Both the position numbers and the translations under genes were made by a program. Below are positions 1 to 5,883 of a stretch of DNA of 11,853 nt, piece after piece. The notes under the pieces were generated by a model. It ran no database searches and was not told where the DNA came from. It saw only the letters and a list, made by a program, of their open reading frames with translations. The DNA comes from Thermoleophilia bacterium (GTDB taxonomy: Bacteria; Actinomycetota; Thermoleophilia; Gaiellales; SKUG01), in NCBI GenBank assembly GCA_025964405.1, contig JAOPYW010000245.1:1-11853 (forward strand), written 5' to 3'. How positions within the stretch are numbered: position 1 is the stretch's first letter; the number at the start of each line of letters is the position of its first letter.

Positions 1-779
1 AGCTCCCGCAGCGACTCCATGCCGGTCGCGACGCTCGGCGCGAAGTCGAAGTTCGCGGGGTAGTCGAGCAGCACGGCCGAGCCGTCGAGCCCGGCCGTCT
101 CCAGGCCCTCGCGCAGCGCCGTCGGGAAGTAGTGCTCCTCGGTGCTGGGCAGCCACACCACGATGTCGCGCTTGGAGAAGTCGATCGCGTCATACGCCTG
201 CGACACCGCGGCATCGACGCCCCCGCCGATCGGGGCATGCGGCTGCAGCCGCAACTTCGCGGCGCGGAGTTCCTCGGCCGACGGCTTCGCCTCCGGACGG
301 GCCTCGACCTTCGGCACCTGTCCCGCGACGGTGGGGTTGGAGCTGTGGACGGTCGAGCGCATCCAGGCGCTGAAGGCGCGGCCCATGTCGCCCACGTTCT
401 CGTGCAGCCGCTCCGAGGGCGAGCCCCTACCGGTCAGCAACGAGGAGGCGAGCAGTCCCGTCGCCACTCCGAGCATGCCGAACGCGGCCGTGGGATGGCG
501 CGCCACCAGGAGGCCGGCGCCTGCGAGGCCGGCCCCCAGGGAGGCTCCCGCGGTGATGAGGCGGCTCACGCCGTCGGCGTTCGTCTCGACGGCCGGCGTG
601 CCGCCGTCGGTCTCCAGGCCGGGGTAGGTGCCCGCTGGGTCGTCGGTGCGCTCCCACGTCTCCCGGGCGCGGCGCTCGGGCTGCGTCAGGAGCGTCGTCG
701 TCTGGTTCGCCAGCGCGCCGACGAGGAACGAGGCTCCGAGGCCCAGTGACAGTGCATTGATGGCTGGCCGAACGTACAA
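1..779 (-). CDS. Membrane-anchored protein with probable alpha/beta-hydrolase domain (3' truncated)
   Basis: The frame is open from position 779 to the left edge, so the C-terminus is missing; 259 complete codons are visible. There is no in-frame ATG or GTG near the front. I chose the TTG at 777-779, with the G-rich run AGGGGG nine bases upstream as ribosome site. A hydrophobic stretch at about residues 7-24 and two more at about 74-93 and 98-116 suggest a membrane anchor or three spanning segments. A polar linker rich in Pro, Glu and Lys follows (about 150-185). From residue 204 the text reads RDIVVWLPST and then VLLDYPANFDFAPSV, which recalls the first strands of cutinase or PE-PPE-type serine hydrolases. 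The nucleophile motif of such enzymes would lie beyond the window, so the hydrolase call is inference. It follows tgt after 92 bp and may be a separate transcript. Confidence 0.6.
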   Translation of the reverse strand, partial: MYVRPAINALSLGLGASFLVGALANQTTTLLTQPERRARETWERTDDPAGTYPGLETDGGTPAVETNADGVSRLITAGASLGAGLAGAGLLVARHPTAAFGMLGVATGLLASSLLTGRGSPSERLHENVGDMGRAFSAWMRSTVHSSNPTVAGQVPKVEARPEAKPSAEELRAAKLRLQPHAPIGGGVDAAVSQAYDAIDFSKRDIVVWLPSTEEHYFPTALREGLETAGLDGSAVLLDYPANFDFAPSVATGMESLRE

Positions 780-829
780 CCCCGAAATCCCCCTACCGAT
801 CCTTCGTGCAGGAGCAGGGCGTTCGTTGC

Positions 830-873
830 AGTCGGCTCGTGTTCGAGCGAACTCGGCGCGGGAGCCGCCGACT
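830..873 (-). terminator. Possible terminator hairpin after tgt
   Basis: AGTCGGCTC at 830-838 can pair with GAG plus CCGACT at 862-873, leaving a three-base CCG bulge; the stem reaches into the tgt stop codon. A second small inverted repeat, GTTCG/CGAAC at 841-852, lies in the loop. No T-run follows on the minus strand, so intrinsic termination is uncertain. Confidence 0.3.
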
Positions 874-2086
874 ACGCCAGGGCGGTCCATCGGGCGCGTT
901 CGGCCTCGTACCAGCCGTTCGCCCACGCGCCCGAGGCGATCGCGACGCGCGAACGCTCGACGAGGTTCACGAGGGTCCAGAGGTTGTGGATCGAGAGCAG
1001 TCGCAGCCCGAGCACCTCCTCCTGCTGGAAGAGGTGGCGGATGTAGCGGCGCGAGTAGCCACCCGAGCAGGCGTAGCAGCCGCACCCGGGCAGGAGCACG
1101 CCGTCGTCGGTGGCGTGCACGAGGTTCTTGAGGTTGAGCCGCGCGCGCGGATGCTCGGTGTTCGGCACGGTTGCCGCGGCGGTGCGCCCGAGTCGGGTCG
1201 GCAGCACGCAGTCGAACATGTCGATGCCGAGGTCGATCACGTCGAGGATGCCGACGGGGTCGCCGATGCCCATGTAGTAGCGCGGCCGGTCCTGCGGAAG
1301 CAGCGCGGTGGTGGCGGCGAGCGCCGGCATCGTCAGCTCCGCGGGCTCGCCCACGCTGAGGCCGCCGACCGCATAGCCGTCGAAGCCGATGTCCATCAGC
1401 TCGCTCGCACTGCGCTGCCTGAGGTCGGCGTGCACGCCGCCCTGCACGATGCCGAACTGCAGCTGCGGTTGGCCGGTGAGCGACCAGCCGTCGGCACCGT
1501 CGCCCTTCCGGCGCACGCGCAGGTGCGCCTCGCGAGCGCGGGCGGCCCAGGTCGTCGTGCGCGCCACGGCCGACTCGACGGCTGGCCGGTCGGCCTCACC
1601 CGACGGGCACTCGTCGAGCACCATGGCGACGTCGGAACCGAGCTTCGCCTGTGCCTCCGCGACGTTCTCGGGCGTGAACTCGACCTTGTCGCCGTCATAC
1701 ACCGACTGGAAGACCACGCCGTCGTCGTCGAGTCGCAGCGTGTGGCGCAGGCTGAACACCTGGAACCCACCCGAGTCGGTGAGGATCGACTTGGGCCAGC
1801 GCATCATGCGGTGCAGCCCGCCGGCCTCGGCGATCGCGTCGGCGCCCGGGCGCAGCACGAGGTGGTAGGTGTTGCCGAGGACCATGCCGGCGCCGAGGCC
1901 CGCCAGCTCGTCGACGCTCGTCGCCTTGACCGTGGCCTTGGTGCCGACCGGCATGAAGACCGGGGTCTTCACCACGCCGTGCGCCGTGCGCAGCTCCCCC
2001 GCCCGTGCGCGTCCGCTCATCGAGCGCAGGCGGAAGCAGTCGACCTGCTCGGTCGTGGAAGTTGTGGGAGCGGCGGGCGAGTTCAT
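872..2086 (-). CDS. tgt: tRNA-guanine transglycosylase (queuosine biosynthesis)
   Basis: 404 residues. Tgt swaps guanine 34 of GUN-anticodon tRNAs for the queuosine precursor preQ1 in the cytoplasm. Visible hallmarks, in order: HGVVKTPVFMPVGT (36-49), TDSGGFQVFSL with the substrate-binding Asp at 104, MVLDECP with Asp158, FGIVQGG (211-217), GGLSVGE (241-247) and MFDCVLPTR with the nucleophile Asp292. The zinc site is Cys335, Cys337, Cys340 and His367. Right after the nucleophile motif the text is LGRTAAAT, where the E. coli enzyme has NARNG. The N-terminus is about 20 residues longer than usual. The ATG at 2086 was chosen because it overlaps the queA stop as ATGA, implying translational coupling. 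QueA, which acts on the Tgt product, is encoded immediately upstream. Identification is secure. Confidence 0.97.
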   Translation of the reverse strand: MNSPAAPTTSTTEQVDCFRLRSMSGRARAGELRTAHGVVKTPVFMPVGTKATVKATSVDELAGLGAGMVLGNTYHLVLRPGADAIAEAGGLHRMMRWPKSILTDSGGFQVFSLRHTLRLDDDGVVFQSVYDGDKVEFTPENVAEAQAKLGSDVAMVLDECPSGEADRPAVESAVARTTTWAARAREAHLRVRRKGDGADGWSLTGQPQLQFGIVQGGVHADLRQRSASELMDIGFDGYAVGGLSVGEPAELTMPALAATTALLPQDRPRYYMGIGDPVGILDVIDLGIDMFDCVLPTRLGRTAAATVPNTEHPRARLNLKNLVHATDDGVLLPGCGCYACSGGYSRRYIRHLFQQEEVLGLRLLSIHNLWTLVNLVERSRVAIASGAWANGWYEAERARWTALA

Positions 2087-3201
2087 TCCACAGACTCTAC
2101 CGGCGGGCCGTGCACGAACATGGCGTCGCCGAACGAGTAGAAGCGCAGGCGCTCGCGAATCGCCGCGGCGTAGGTGGCGCGGGTCGGCTCGATGCCGTGG
2201 AAGGCCATGACGAGCGCGATCAGCGTCGACTTCGGGAGGTGCAGGTTGGTGAGCAGTGCTCCGACACACGCCCACGGTCGGCCCGGAACGATGAAGAGGT
2301 CGGTGGAGCCGTGGAGCCGGCGCGTCGCCTCGGGCTCTGCATAGACCGTCTCGAGCACGCGCGTGCTGGTCGTGCCGATCGCGACGATGCGCCGACCGGC
2401 TGACATCGCGGCGCGGATGGCAGCGTCGGTCGCCGCCGGCACCTCGAACTGCTCGTGGTGCATCACGTGGCCGGTGAGCGGGCCGTCTGACACCGGCACG
2501 AAGGTGCCCGCCCCCACGTGCAGCGTGACGTGGGCGACCTCGCACCTCGCGCGAACCGCGGCCCAGAGGTCTTCGCTGAAGTGCAGGCCGGCGGTGGGAG
2601 CGGCGACGGAGCCGTCGAGGCGGGCGTGCACGGTCTGGTAGCGATCGGGATGCTGCCCACGCTCGGTGACGTAGGGCGGAAGCGGGAGCTCGCCATGCGC
2701 GAGCAGCCAGGCCGGCGTGTCGGCGAGCGTGACCGGCAGCTCGACCACCCAGGTCTGGGAGTGCTCCTCGGTGCGTTCGACCGTCACGACCTCGGCGTCG
2801 CCCAGCAGGGTCGTGACCGCAGCACCGGGCCGGTACTTGCGCGCGGGTCGGGCCATGGCGACCCAGCGGCACCGGCCGGCCTGCGCGTCGGGCTGCGTGT
2901 CAGCCGGCGCCAGCAGGAGCAGCTCCCCCTGACCGCCCGTGTCGCGCTGCACACGGATGCGCGCGTTGAGCACGCGGGAGTCGTTCGCGACGACCAGGTC
3001 ATCGGGCCTGAGCTGCGCAAGGAATCCGTCGTCGGCGGCGAAGGTCGTGATCGTGCGCGGCTCCCCCTCCCCCGCATCGAGCACCATGAGCCGGGAATCG
3101 CCGCGTCGCTCGGGTGGATGCTGCGCGATGAGCTCGTCGGGCAGCACGTAGTCGAGGTCGTCGGTGGTCAGGGAGGTGGCGGGAGGCACGGGCCGAATCA
3201 T
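2083..3201 (-). CDS. queA: S-adenosylmethionine:tRNA ribosyltransferase-isomerase
   Basis: 372 residues from the ATG at 3201. QueA transfers and isomerises the ribosyl group of S-adenosylmethionine onto preQ1-modified tRNA to give epoxyqueuosine. Family signatures: LDYVLPDELIAQHP (16-29), DDLVVANDSRVLNARI (67-82), GELPLPPYV (170-178), APTAGLHFSEDLW (201-213), HVTLHVGAGTFVPV (224-237), GTTSTRVLE (276-284), LTNLHLPKSTL (317-327) and FYSFGDAMF (354-362). The chain is complete and slightly long for the family. The first dozen residues are not conserved, and a GTG at 3189 is a credible alternative start because a TATGAT box ends seven bases before it. Its stop overlaps the tgt start, so the pair is an operon. 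The start codon faces the divergent transporter gene six bases away. Confidence 0.97.
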   Translation of the reverse strand: MIRPVPPATSLTTDDLDYVLPDELIAQHPPERRGDSRLMVLDAGEGEPRTITTFAADDGFLAQLRPDDLVVANDSRVLNARIRVQRDTGGQGELLLLAPADTQPDAQAGRCRWVAMARPARKYRPGAAVTTLLGDAEVVTVERTEEHSQTWVVELPVTLADTPAWLLAHGELPLPPYVTERGQHPDRYQTVHARLDGSVAAPTAGLHFSEDLWAAVRARCEVAHVTLHVGAGTFVPVSDGPLTGHVMHHEQFEVPAATDAAIRAAMSAGRRIVAIGTTSTRVLETVYAEPEATRRLHGSTDLFIVPGRPWACVGALLTNLHLPKSTLIALVMAFHGIEPTRATYAAAIRERLRFYSFGDAMFVHGPPVESVE

Positions 3202-3202
3202 A
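3197..3202 (-). promoter_or_regulatory. queA: Candidate -10 box (TATGAT) for queA-tgt
   Basis: The minus strand reads TATGAT, one base from the consensus TATAAT, followed by a seven-base spacer and then GTG at 3189. This is the geometry of a leaderless promoter: -10 box, about seven bases, first transcribed base equal to the start codon. The box overlaps the annotated ATG. The -35 position (TTCCGG) is poor. If real, QueA starts at the GTG and is four residues shorter. Confidence 0.35.
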
Positions 3203-3207
3203 CGGGC

Positions 3208-4497
3208 ATGGATGCCGCCCCGGAACGCTTTCGCCTGTTCACCGCACCGCGCGTGTCGTGGGCGCTCTACGACTTCGCCAACACGATGTTCGCCTTCGCG
3301 ATCGTCTCGCGCTACTTCAACGACTGGGTGATCGACCAGCACGGTCGGCCCGATTGGAACGTCGGGCTCATGAGCGCGATCGTCGGGTTGCTGCTGGTGG
3401 TGGCGATGCCGGCGGTCGGGGCGCTCAGCGACCAGGTGGGGCGGCGCCTGCCGTTCCTGGCGACGTTCACGATCGGGTGCGTGCTGGCGACGATGTCGAT
3501 CCGCCTGACCGATGACATCCCGCTGGCGCTCGTCATCTGCGGGTTCGCGATCTTCTGCTACCAGCTGGCGCTCTCGATGTACGACCCGCTGCTCGCGACG
3601 GTCGCGCCACGCGACAAGTTCGGCGCGGTGTCGGGGCTCGGTGTCGGCACCGGGTACCTCGGCACGCTCGCGGTGATCGGTGCGCTCACGCCGATCGTGC
3701 GCGACGGCCACCTCGAGGATGCGTTCATCCCGACCGCACTCCTGTTCGGGGTGTTCGCCATCCCGATCTTCGTGTTCGTCAAGGAGCGCCCGCCGGTGCG
3801 CGCACCACGTGAGCGTGGCGCGGTGCGACGTGCCCTGCGCCAGGTCGCGGTGACGATCGGGCACATCCGCACCGACGATCGCGCCGTGGGCCGGTTCCTG
3901 CTCGCACGGTTCCTCTACTTCGACGCGATCGCGACGGTGATCGCGTTCATGTCGGTCTACATGACCCGGCTCGGCGGGTTCTCGGAGGGCACGAAGACGC
4001 TCATCCTCGGCTTCGCGACGATCTTCGCCGTGCTGGGTGCCTACGTGTCGGGGGCGCTCGTGCAGCGCCTCGGTCCGAAGCGGGTGCTGACGGGCATCCT
4101 CCTGCTGACGACGACGACCCTCACCCTCGCGGCCGCGACCGGCAGTGCCGGGCTCATCTGGGTGCTCGCTCCCTCGATCGGCATCGCCCTGGGCGGGGTC
4201 GCCACGAGCGACCGCGTCTTCATGATGCGGCTCACGAACCCCGAGGTGCGGGGCGAGTTCTTCGGCATCTACAACCTCATCGGCAAGCTCTCCTCCGGGT
4301 TCGGCCCGCTCGTGCTGTGGAGCGGCACGATCTGGATCCTCCACACGCACGGCAGCCTCGAACTCCTCGGCGCGAGCCGCGCAGCCCTGGGCGTACTGGC
4401 GGTGGCCGTGATCGCGGGGCTCTACCTGTTGTGGCCGCTCGACGACACCGAGCGATATCCTGAAGCCAGTGATGTCGCACCCGTCGTGGAGGCCTGA
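3208..4497 (+). CDS. UMF1/Atg22-like MFS transporter
   Basis: 429 residues, strongly hydrophobic with about 12 membrane segments. The N-terminal text SWALYDFANTMFAF (17-30) is the hallmark of the UMF1 (unknown major facilitator 1) family, related to yeast Atg22. The loop between helices 2 and 3 carries an MFS motif A form, GALSDQVGRRLPF (71-83). A charged cytoplasmic loop at about 194-215, rich in Arg, splits the two six-helix halves. Substrates of bacterial UMF1 proteins are largely unknown, so none is assigned. The start at 3208 places the signature at the usual distance from the N-terminus. No convincing Shine-Dalgarno lies close upstream; GGAGG at 3182-3186 is too far. The stop is six bases before the next ATG, so it is very likely co-transcribed with the acyltransferase. 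Confidence 0.88.
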   Translation: MDAAPERFRLFTAPRVSWALYDFANTMFAFAIVSRYFNDWVIDQHGRPDWNVGLMSAIVGLLLVVAMPAVGALSDQVGRRLPFLATFTIGCVLATMSIRLTDDIPLALVICGFAIFCYQLALSMYDPLLATVAPRDKFGAVSGLGVGTGYLGTLAVIGALTPIVRDGHLEDAFIPTALLFGVFAIPIFVFVKERPPVRAPRERGAVRRALRQVAVTIGHIRTDDRAVGRFLLARFLYFDAIATVIAFMSVYMTRLGGFSEGTKTLILGFATIFAVLGAYVSGALVQRLGPKRVLTGILLLTTTTLTLAAATGSAGLIWVLAPSIGIALGGVATSDRVFMMRLTNPEVRGEFFGIYNLIGKLSSGFGPLVLWSGTIWILHTHGSLELLGASRAALGVLAVAVIAGLYLLWPLDDTERYPEASDVAPVVEA

Positions 4498-4503
4498 GCA
4501 CCG

Positions 4504-5268
4504 ATGCGCTACAAGAAGCTTCCACCGGAGGCGTGGCTCCACGTCAATCCGACGTGGGCGCAGCGCTTCTTCTGGGTCTGGCTCGTGCCGCCCGGCCGGT
4601 TCCTCATGCGCTACCGCGCCTATGGACACTCGCCGCGCGTGCCGAAGACGGGCGGCTTCCTGCTCGCGCCGGGGCCGCACGCGGCGATGCTCGATCCCTT
4701 CGTCGTCGGGCTGGGGCAGAAGCGGCGGCGCCTCCGGTTCATGGTCAAGGAGAACGCGCTCGGCTGGCCGGTCATGGGCTGGCTCATCCGCTGGTGCGGT
4801 GGGTTCCCCGTGCGTCGTGGGGGTCCGCAGGTGGAGCAGTGGCTCGACCTGAGCCGCCAGATCGTCGAGAGCGGCGATGGGCTGACGATCTTCATGGAGG
4901 GTCGGCTCGTGGTCGAGACCGTCGGCCTCGGCACGCCCCGCAACGGCATGGCGCGACTCGCGCTGCAGACCGGGGCGCCCGTCGTGCCGGTCGGACTTCA
5001 CGGCGCGAAGCGCCCGGGTGCCTACGGCAAGCGGTGGTGGTGGCACTGGCCGCGCATCACGCTGGTGTGGGGAGAAGCGCTCCGCTTCGAGCGTGAGCCC
5101 GACCCGTCCGACGAGCGCATCGCCGAAGTGCGCGACGCGATCTGGGCATCGGTCGACCAGTGCTTCCGGCAGGCCACGCAGATCGGCATGCGACCGGGGC
5201 ACCGGCCGCCTTCGGGCACGTCGCTCGAGGCGGCGCTCGCCGAGCCGTCGCCCTACGCCACCTACTGA
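4504..5268 (+). CDS. PlsC-family lysophospholipid/glycerol-3-phosphate acyltransferase
   Basis: 254 residues. The family moves acyl chains onto lysophosphatidic acid or similar lipids at the inner face of the membrane. Visible motifs: HAAMLD (59-64) fits the catalytic HX4D box; GFPVRRGG (100-107) is the block II region; IFMEGR (129-134) fits the substrate-binding FPEGTR block with Met for Pro; and APVVPVGLHGAKR (158-170) is block IV. An aromatic, membrane-associating N-terminus (RFFWVWLVPPGRF, 21-33) precedes the motifs. The Pro-rich C-terminal tail is not conserved. The ribosome site GGAGG at 4488-4492 lies inside the end of the transporter gene, 11 bases before the ATG. It is the second gene of a two-gene unit with the MFS transporter. 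The exact acyl acceptor cannot be told from sequence. Confidence 0.88.
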   Translation: MRYKKLPPEAWLHVNPTWAQRFFWVWLVPPGRFLMRYRAYGHSPRVPKTGGFLLAPGPHAAMLDPFVVGLGQKRRRLRFMVKENALGWPVMGWLIRWCGGFPVRRGGPQVEQWLDLSRQIVESGDGLTIFMEGRLVVETVGLGTPRNGMARLALQTGAPVVPVGLHGAKRPGAYGKRWWWHWPRITLVWGEALRFEREPDPSDERIAEVRDAIWASVDQCFRQATQIGMRPGHRPPSGTSLEAALAEPSPYATY

Positions 5269-5271
5269 ACG

Positions 5272-5694
5272 TCAAGCCAGCGGCAGCTGCATGCCGTTCA
5301 TGCCCTGGGGCTGTCCGGTGGCTCCTCCGCCGACGAGCCCGCTGCTCGCCTGCTGCTGCGCCTCGAGGACGCGACGCGCCTCCTCGGCCGCGCGCCGGAT
5401 GGCGTCCTTGATCGGATCATCGCCGATGCCTCCGCCACGGAAGTCGAAGTCCTTGTCGTAGGTGATCGTGCCCTTCCGGGCATCGACCTGGGCACCTCGG
5501 ACGTCCATGACCTGGTCGGCCGAGAACGATTGCGGGCGCAGCATCCACTCGTTGACGACGGGTCCGGTCGAGGCGGCGTCGGTCGAGGCGGGAGCGGAGC
5601 CGAGGCCGGGCAGCGACCCACCGCCGCCGACACCACCGATGCCGCCGATTCCGCCGATTCCGCCGATTCCGCCGATTCCGCCGACTGCAGACAT
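5272..5694 (-). CDS. Small Gly-rich protein with N-terminal GGI repeats, function unknown
   Basis: 140 residues. I chose the ATG at 5694 rather than the one at 5700 because GGGAG sits seven bases before it. Residues 4-26 are a Gly-Gly-Ile array ending in GGVGGGG. A Pro/Ala/Ser/Thr linker (27-46) follows, then a folded-looking segment, NEWMLRPQSFSADQVMDV and KGTITYDKDFDF (49-85). A charged helix with KDAIRRAAEEARRVLEAQQQ (96-115) and a Gly/Gln/Met-rich tail end the protein. There is no signal peptide and no membrane segment. I do not recognise the family. The Gly/Ile-rich N-terminus followed by a helix faintly recalls secreted rod-like proteins such as FliE, but that is speculation. Third-position GC and clean termination 3 bp from the convergent acyltransferase stop support a real gene. 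Confidence 0.7.
   Translation of the reverse strand: MSAVGGIGGIGGIGGIGGIGGVGGGGSLPGLGSAPASTDAASTGPVVNEWMLRPQSFSADQVMDVRGAQVDARKGTITYDKDFDFRGGGIGDDPIKDAIRRAAEEARRVLEAQQQASSGLVGGGATGQPQGMNGMQLPLA
5633..5686. repeat. 9-bp tandem repeat array (CCGCCGATT)
   Basis: Four perfect copies of CCGCCGATT occupy 5642-5677, flanked by a diverged copy on each side (CCACCGATG and CCGCCGACT). Read on the minus strand in frame, each unit encodes Gly-Gly-Ile (Gly-Gly-Val in the unit at the left edge). A unit of three codons lets copy number change by slippage without a frameshift. Confidence 0.95.
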
Positions 5695-5830
5695 GTCCAT
5701 GCTCCCGATCGCGTACCGACGTCGAGGTCGGCTGGTGCGCGGAGTGGCCGGAATCCACGATGCCACCGACTGCCATTCGGGACAAGGGGGAACCGTCATC
5801 GACGATGGCCGCCTCGTGCCCAGTGCGCGG

Positions 5831-5870
5831 CCGGGGCGCGCCGACCCCGGAGCCGCGACTGTCACGGCTC
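5831..5870 (+). other. Two adjacent inverted repeats in the nuclease leader
   Basis: CCGGGG (5831-5836) pairs with CCCCGG (5845-5850) across eight bases, and GAGCCG (5850-5855) pairs with CGGCTC (5865-5870) across nine. They end 13 bases before the chosen start of the nuclease gene, so they could form structure near its ribosome site. In such GC-rich DNA six-base arms may arise by chance. The rest of the 190-bp divergent gap shows no convincing promoter. Confidence 0.3.
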
Positions 5871-5883
5871 GCGCGGGTGGTGG

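Noticed and set aside
806..2140. 444-codon plus-strand frame opposite tgt
   Set aside because: Tgt on the other strand is unmistakable, and the product is low-complexity Arg/Val/His text.
872..2872. Single 666-codon minus-strand frame containing tgt
   Set aside because: The upstream part is an out-of-frame shadow of queA; the coupled ATG at 2086 is the natural start.
2518..3207. Upstream extension of the transporter frame
   Set aside because: It overlaps queA antisense, and the UMF1 signature begins 17 residues after the ATG at 3208.
3205..3216. Short inverted repeat GGCAT/ATGCC over the transporter start
   Set aside because: Five-base arms over a start codon are easily found by chance and have no supporting context.
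3202..5202. Open minus-strand frame extending queA upstream for about 2 kb
   Set aside because: It is antisense to the transporter and acyltransferase genes. The product is rich in Arg, His, Asp and Glu with no domain, as expected from GC-rich third-position bias.
5269..5271. Possible terminator between the acyltransferase and the Gly-rich gene
   Set aside because: Only three bases separate the stops, and just a short GCAGCTGC palindrome lies nearby, with no proper stem or T-run.
5530..5883. Upstream extension of the nuclease frame
   Set aside because: It is Arg-rich, overlaps the Gly-rich protein gene, and adds no signal peptide.
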